A stretch of DNA of 6,522 nucleotides, from the NCBI GenBank assembly GCA_002328185.1, contig DCWQ01000010.1, forward strand, positions 2,561 to 9,082. The letters are read 5' to 3'. A program made the translations under genes and the position numbers. This DNA is from Dehalococcoidia bacterium UBA2158 (lineage in GTDB: Bacteria > Chloroflexota > Dehalococcoidia > Lucifugimonadales > UBA3495). Position 1 is the first letter of the stretch. The number at the start of each line of letters is the position of its first letter. Under the pieces are notes generated by a model that did no database searches, was not told the origin of the DNA, and saw only the letters and a program-made list of their open reading frames with translations. This document shows positions 5,563-6,522 of the stretch, one piece after another.

Positions 5563-6513
5563 ATGGTTAAATCCCCAAGTTCCTCAGACATTGTATCAGT
5601 CTCAGACATCGGTGTTAATATCGATTCCTTCGGTCGCCACCTCCGGGCCGAGAACCTCAGCCCCCGGACCATTGAGACCTACCGAGAATCGGCTCGCCAA
5701 CTAAGCGATTATTTAGCTGACCAAGGAATGCCCCTCGAAGTGGCCAACGTCCATCGGGAGCATATCGAGGCTTTTCTTTCGCACCTTCTTACGAAATGGA
5801 AACCGGCTACCGCTAATAACCGGTTCCGTGGGCTTCAGGCATTCTTCAAATGGCTCACTGACGAGGGAGAGGTCAAAGAATCTCCCATGAGTCGCATGAA
5901 GCCACCTAAAGTCCCCCAAGACCCACCAGACGTGCTCCGTGAGGACGAATTGAAGGCATTGGTTGCCACCTGCGATAAAGGACCAAACTCCGAGGATAGG
6001 CGGGACGCGGCAATAATCCGCGTTTTTATTGATACCGGTGCTCGGCTAAGCGAAGTCACAAATCTTCGATGGGACCCCACTAATGATGAGAACAACGACG
6101 TTGATTTGGAGCGTGGTGTTCTTAGGGTTGTAGGTAAGGGCCGGCGGGAACGGACTCTGGCGGTCGGGAAAAAAACTGTGAGAGCGTTAGACCGTTATCT
6201 TCGGAAACGTTCACAGCACAAGGATTCAGACCTTCCCCTCTTATGGCTTGGAATCAAAGGGAAGATGACGCCATCTGGTATACGGCGGGTTATCCAACGC
6301 CGTGGCCGGGAGGCCGGGCTAGGCGCTATCCATCCACATCAACTTAGACATTCATTTGCTCATGCTTGGTTGAGTGAGGGCGGGACTGAAACAGACCTCA
6401 TGCGGCTGGCCGGTTGGAACAGCCGGACTATGGTAGCGCGGTACGCCGCCTCCACGGCCACTGAGAGGGCGTTGTCGGCCCACCGGCGACTCAGCCCAGG
6501 TGACCGCATATGA
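5563..6513 (+). CDS. Tyrosine recombinase / phage-type integrase
   Basis: The 316-residue protein cuts and rejoins DNA at specific sites through a tyrosyl-DNA intermediate. An N-terminal SAM-like core-binding domain (about 19-105, with NLSPRTIETYRESARQLSDYL) precedes the catalytic domain (about 120-305). The active-site set is complete: R161 in GARLSE, K192 in VGKGRRER, H259 and R262 in HQLRH, W285 in LAGW and nucleophile Y294 in ARYAAS. Trp replaces the second His, as in Cre, which points away from canonical XerC/XerD. The ATG is the first possible start because a TGA lies two codons upstream; no clear Shine-Dalgarno is seen. Residues 1-18 are a Ser-rich leader. Codon use is more mixed and AT content higher than in the genes to the left, suggesting acquisition. 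It starts 107 bases beyond the 5' end of tRNA-Ala and its stop overlaps a downstream ORF. Confidence 0.93.
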   Translation: MVKSPSSSDIVSVSDIGVNIDSFGRHLRAENLSPRTIETYRESARQLSDYLADQGMPLEVANVHREHIEAFLSHLLTKWKPATANNRFRGLQAFFKWLTDEGEVKESPMSRMKPPKVPQDPPDVLREDELKALVATCDKGPNSEDRRDAAIIRVFIDTGARLSEVTNLRWDPTNDENNDVDLERGVLRVVGKGRRERTLAVGKKTVRALDRYLRKRSQHKDSDLPLLWLGIKGKMTPSGIRRVIQRRGREAGLGAIHPHQLRHSFAHAWLSEGGTETDLMRLAGWNSRTMVARYAASTATERALSAHRRLSPGDRI

Positions 6514-6522
6514 GAAAGAGTC
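6510..6522 (+). CDS. Start of a downstream ORF overlapping the integrase stop (cut by window end)
   Basis: ATG at 6510-6512 overlaps the integrase TGA as ATGA, the usual layout for translational coupling. AGGTGA at 6498-6503, a full match to part of the anti-Shine-Dalgarno complement, sits 6 bases upstream. Only four codons (MRKS) are visible, so no product can be named. The ribosome site and overlap are the only evidence. Confidence 0.4.

Noticed and set aside
5583..5609. CTCAGACAT direct repeat at the integrase 5' end
   Set aside because: It is in frame (both copies encode Ser-Asp-Ile) within a Ser-rich leader; most simply a coding coincidence rather than an integrase binding site.
5472..5672. 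66-codon - strand frame over the integrase 5' end
   Set aside because: It overlaps the integrase promoter and start on the opposite strand, and has no ribosome site or family resemblance.
3477..6522. CRISPR array or defence system
   Set aside because: No regularly spaced repeats and no nuclease, methylase or toxin-antitoxin genes are visible; the only mobility gene is the recombinase.

Overview
The window is a high-GC bacterial chromosome segment (about 60% G+C in the coding parts sampled by eye) with TTG as well as ATG starts, clear Shine-Dalgarno sites and a genome-encoded tRNA CCA end. The PurB resembles the Bacillus type, PurC is of the long (about 300 residue) type, and DUF3105 and BNR-propeller proteins are present. 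Together these fit Chloroflexota (Dehalococcoidia/SAR202-like) best. That assignment is an inference from protein style, not from a marker gene.

Bases 1-3354 (+ strand) are a tightly spaced run of five genes: the 3' end of purB, purC, a membrane-anchored DUF3105 protein, purS, and a cytoplasmic seven-blade Asp-box (BNR) beta-propeller. PurC and PurB catalyse consecutive steps of de novo IMP synthesis (CAIR to SAICAR to AICAR). PurS is the small structural subunit of the earlier FGAM synthase step. The DUF3105 gene sits inside the purine genes, and purL/purQ do not follow purS; the propeller gene does.

Bases 3355-3476 separate this run from a convergent gene and hold three hairpins in a row: a small GC-rich hairpin with a T-run, a perfect 15-bp bidirectional terminator, and a perfect 49-nt palindrome that ends exactly at the neighbouring stop codon and looks like a dispersed palindromic repeat unit.

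Bases 3477-5168 (- strand) encode a complete acyl-CoA synthetase of the ANL superfamily, with a possible dyad operator just upstream of its start.

Bases 5381-5455 (- strand) are a tRNA-Ala(TGC) with the G3:U70 identity pair. From about 5460 the sequence becomes more AT-rich and codon use more mixed. A sigma70-type promoter there drives a tyrosine recombinase (5563-6513, + strand) with a full catalytic set. Its stop codon overlaps the start of a further ORF cut off by the window end. This right-hand end is probably the edge of a mobile or variable region, but no attachment-site duplication is visible. I do not see a clearly novel multi-gene system; the most unusual items are the purC/DUF3105/purS arrangement, the palindrome abutting a stop codon, and the coupled ORF after the integrase.
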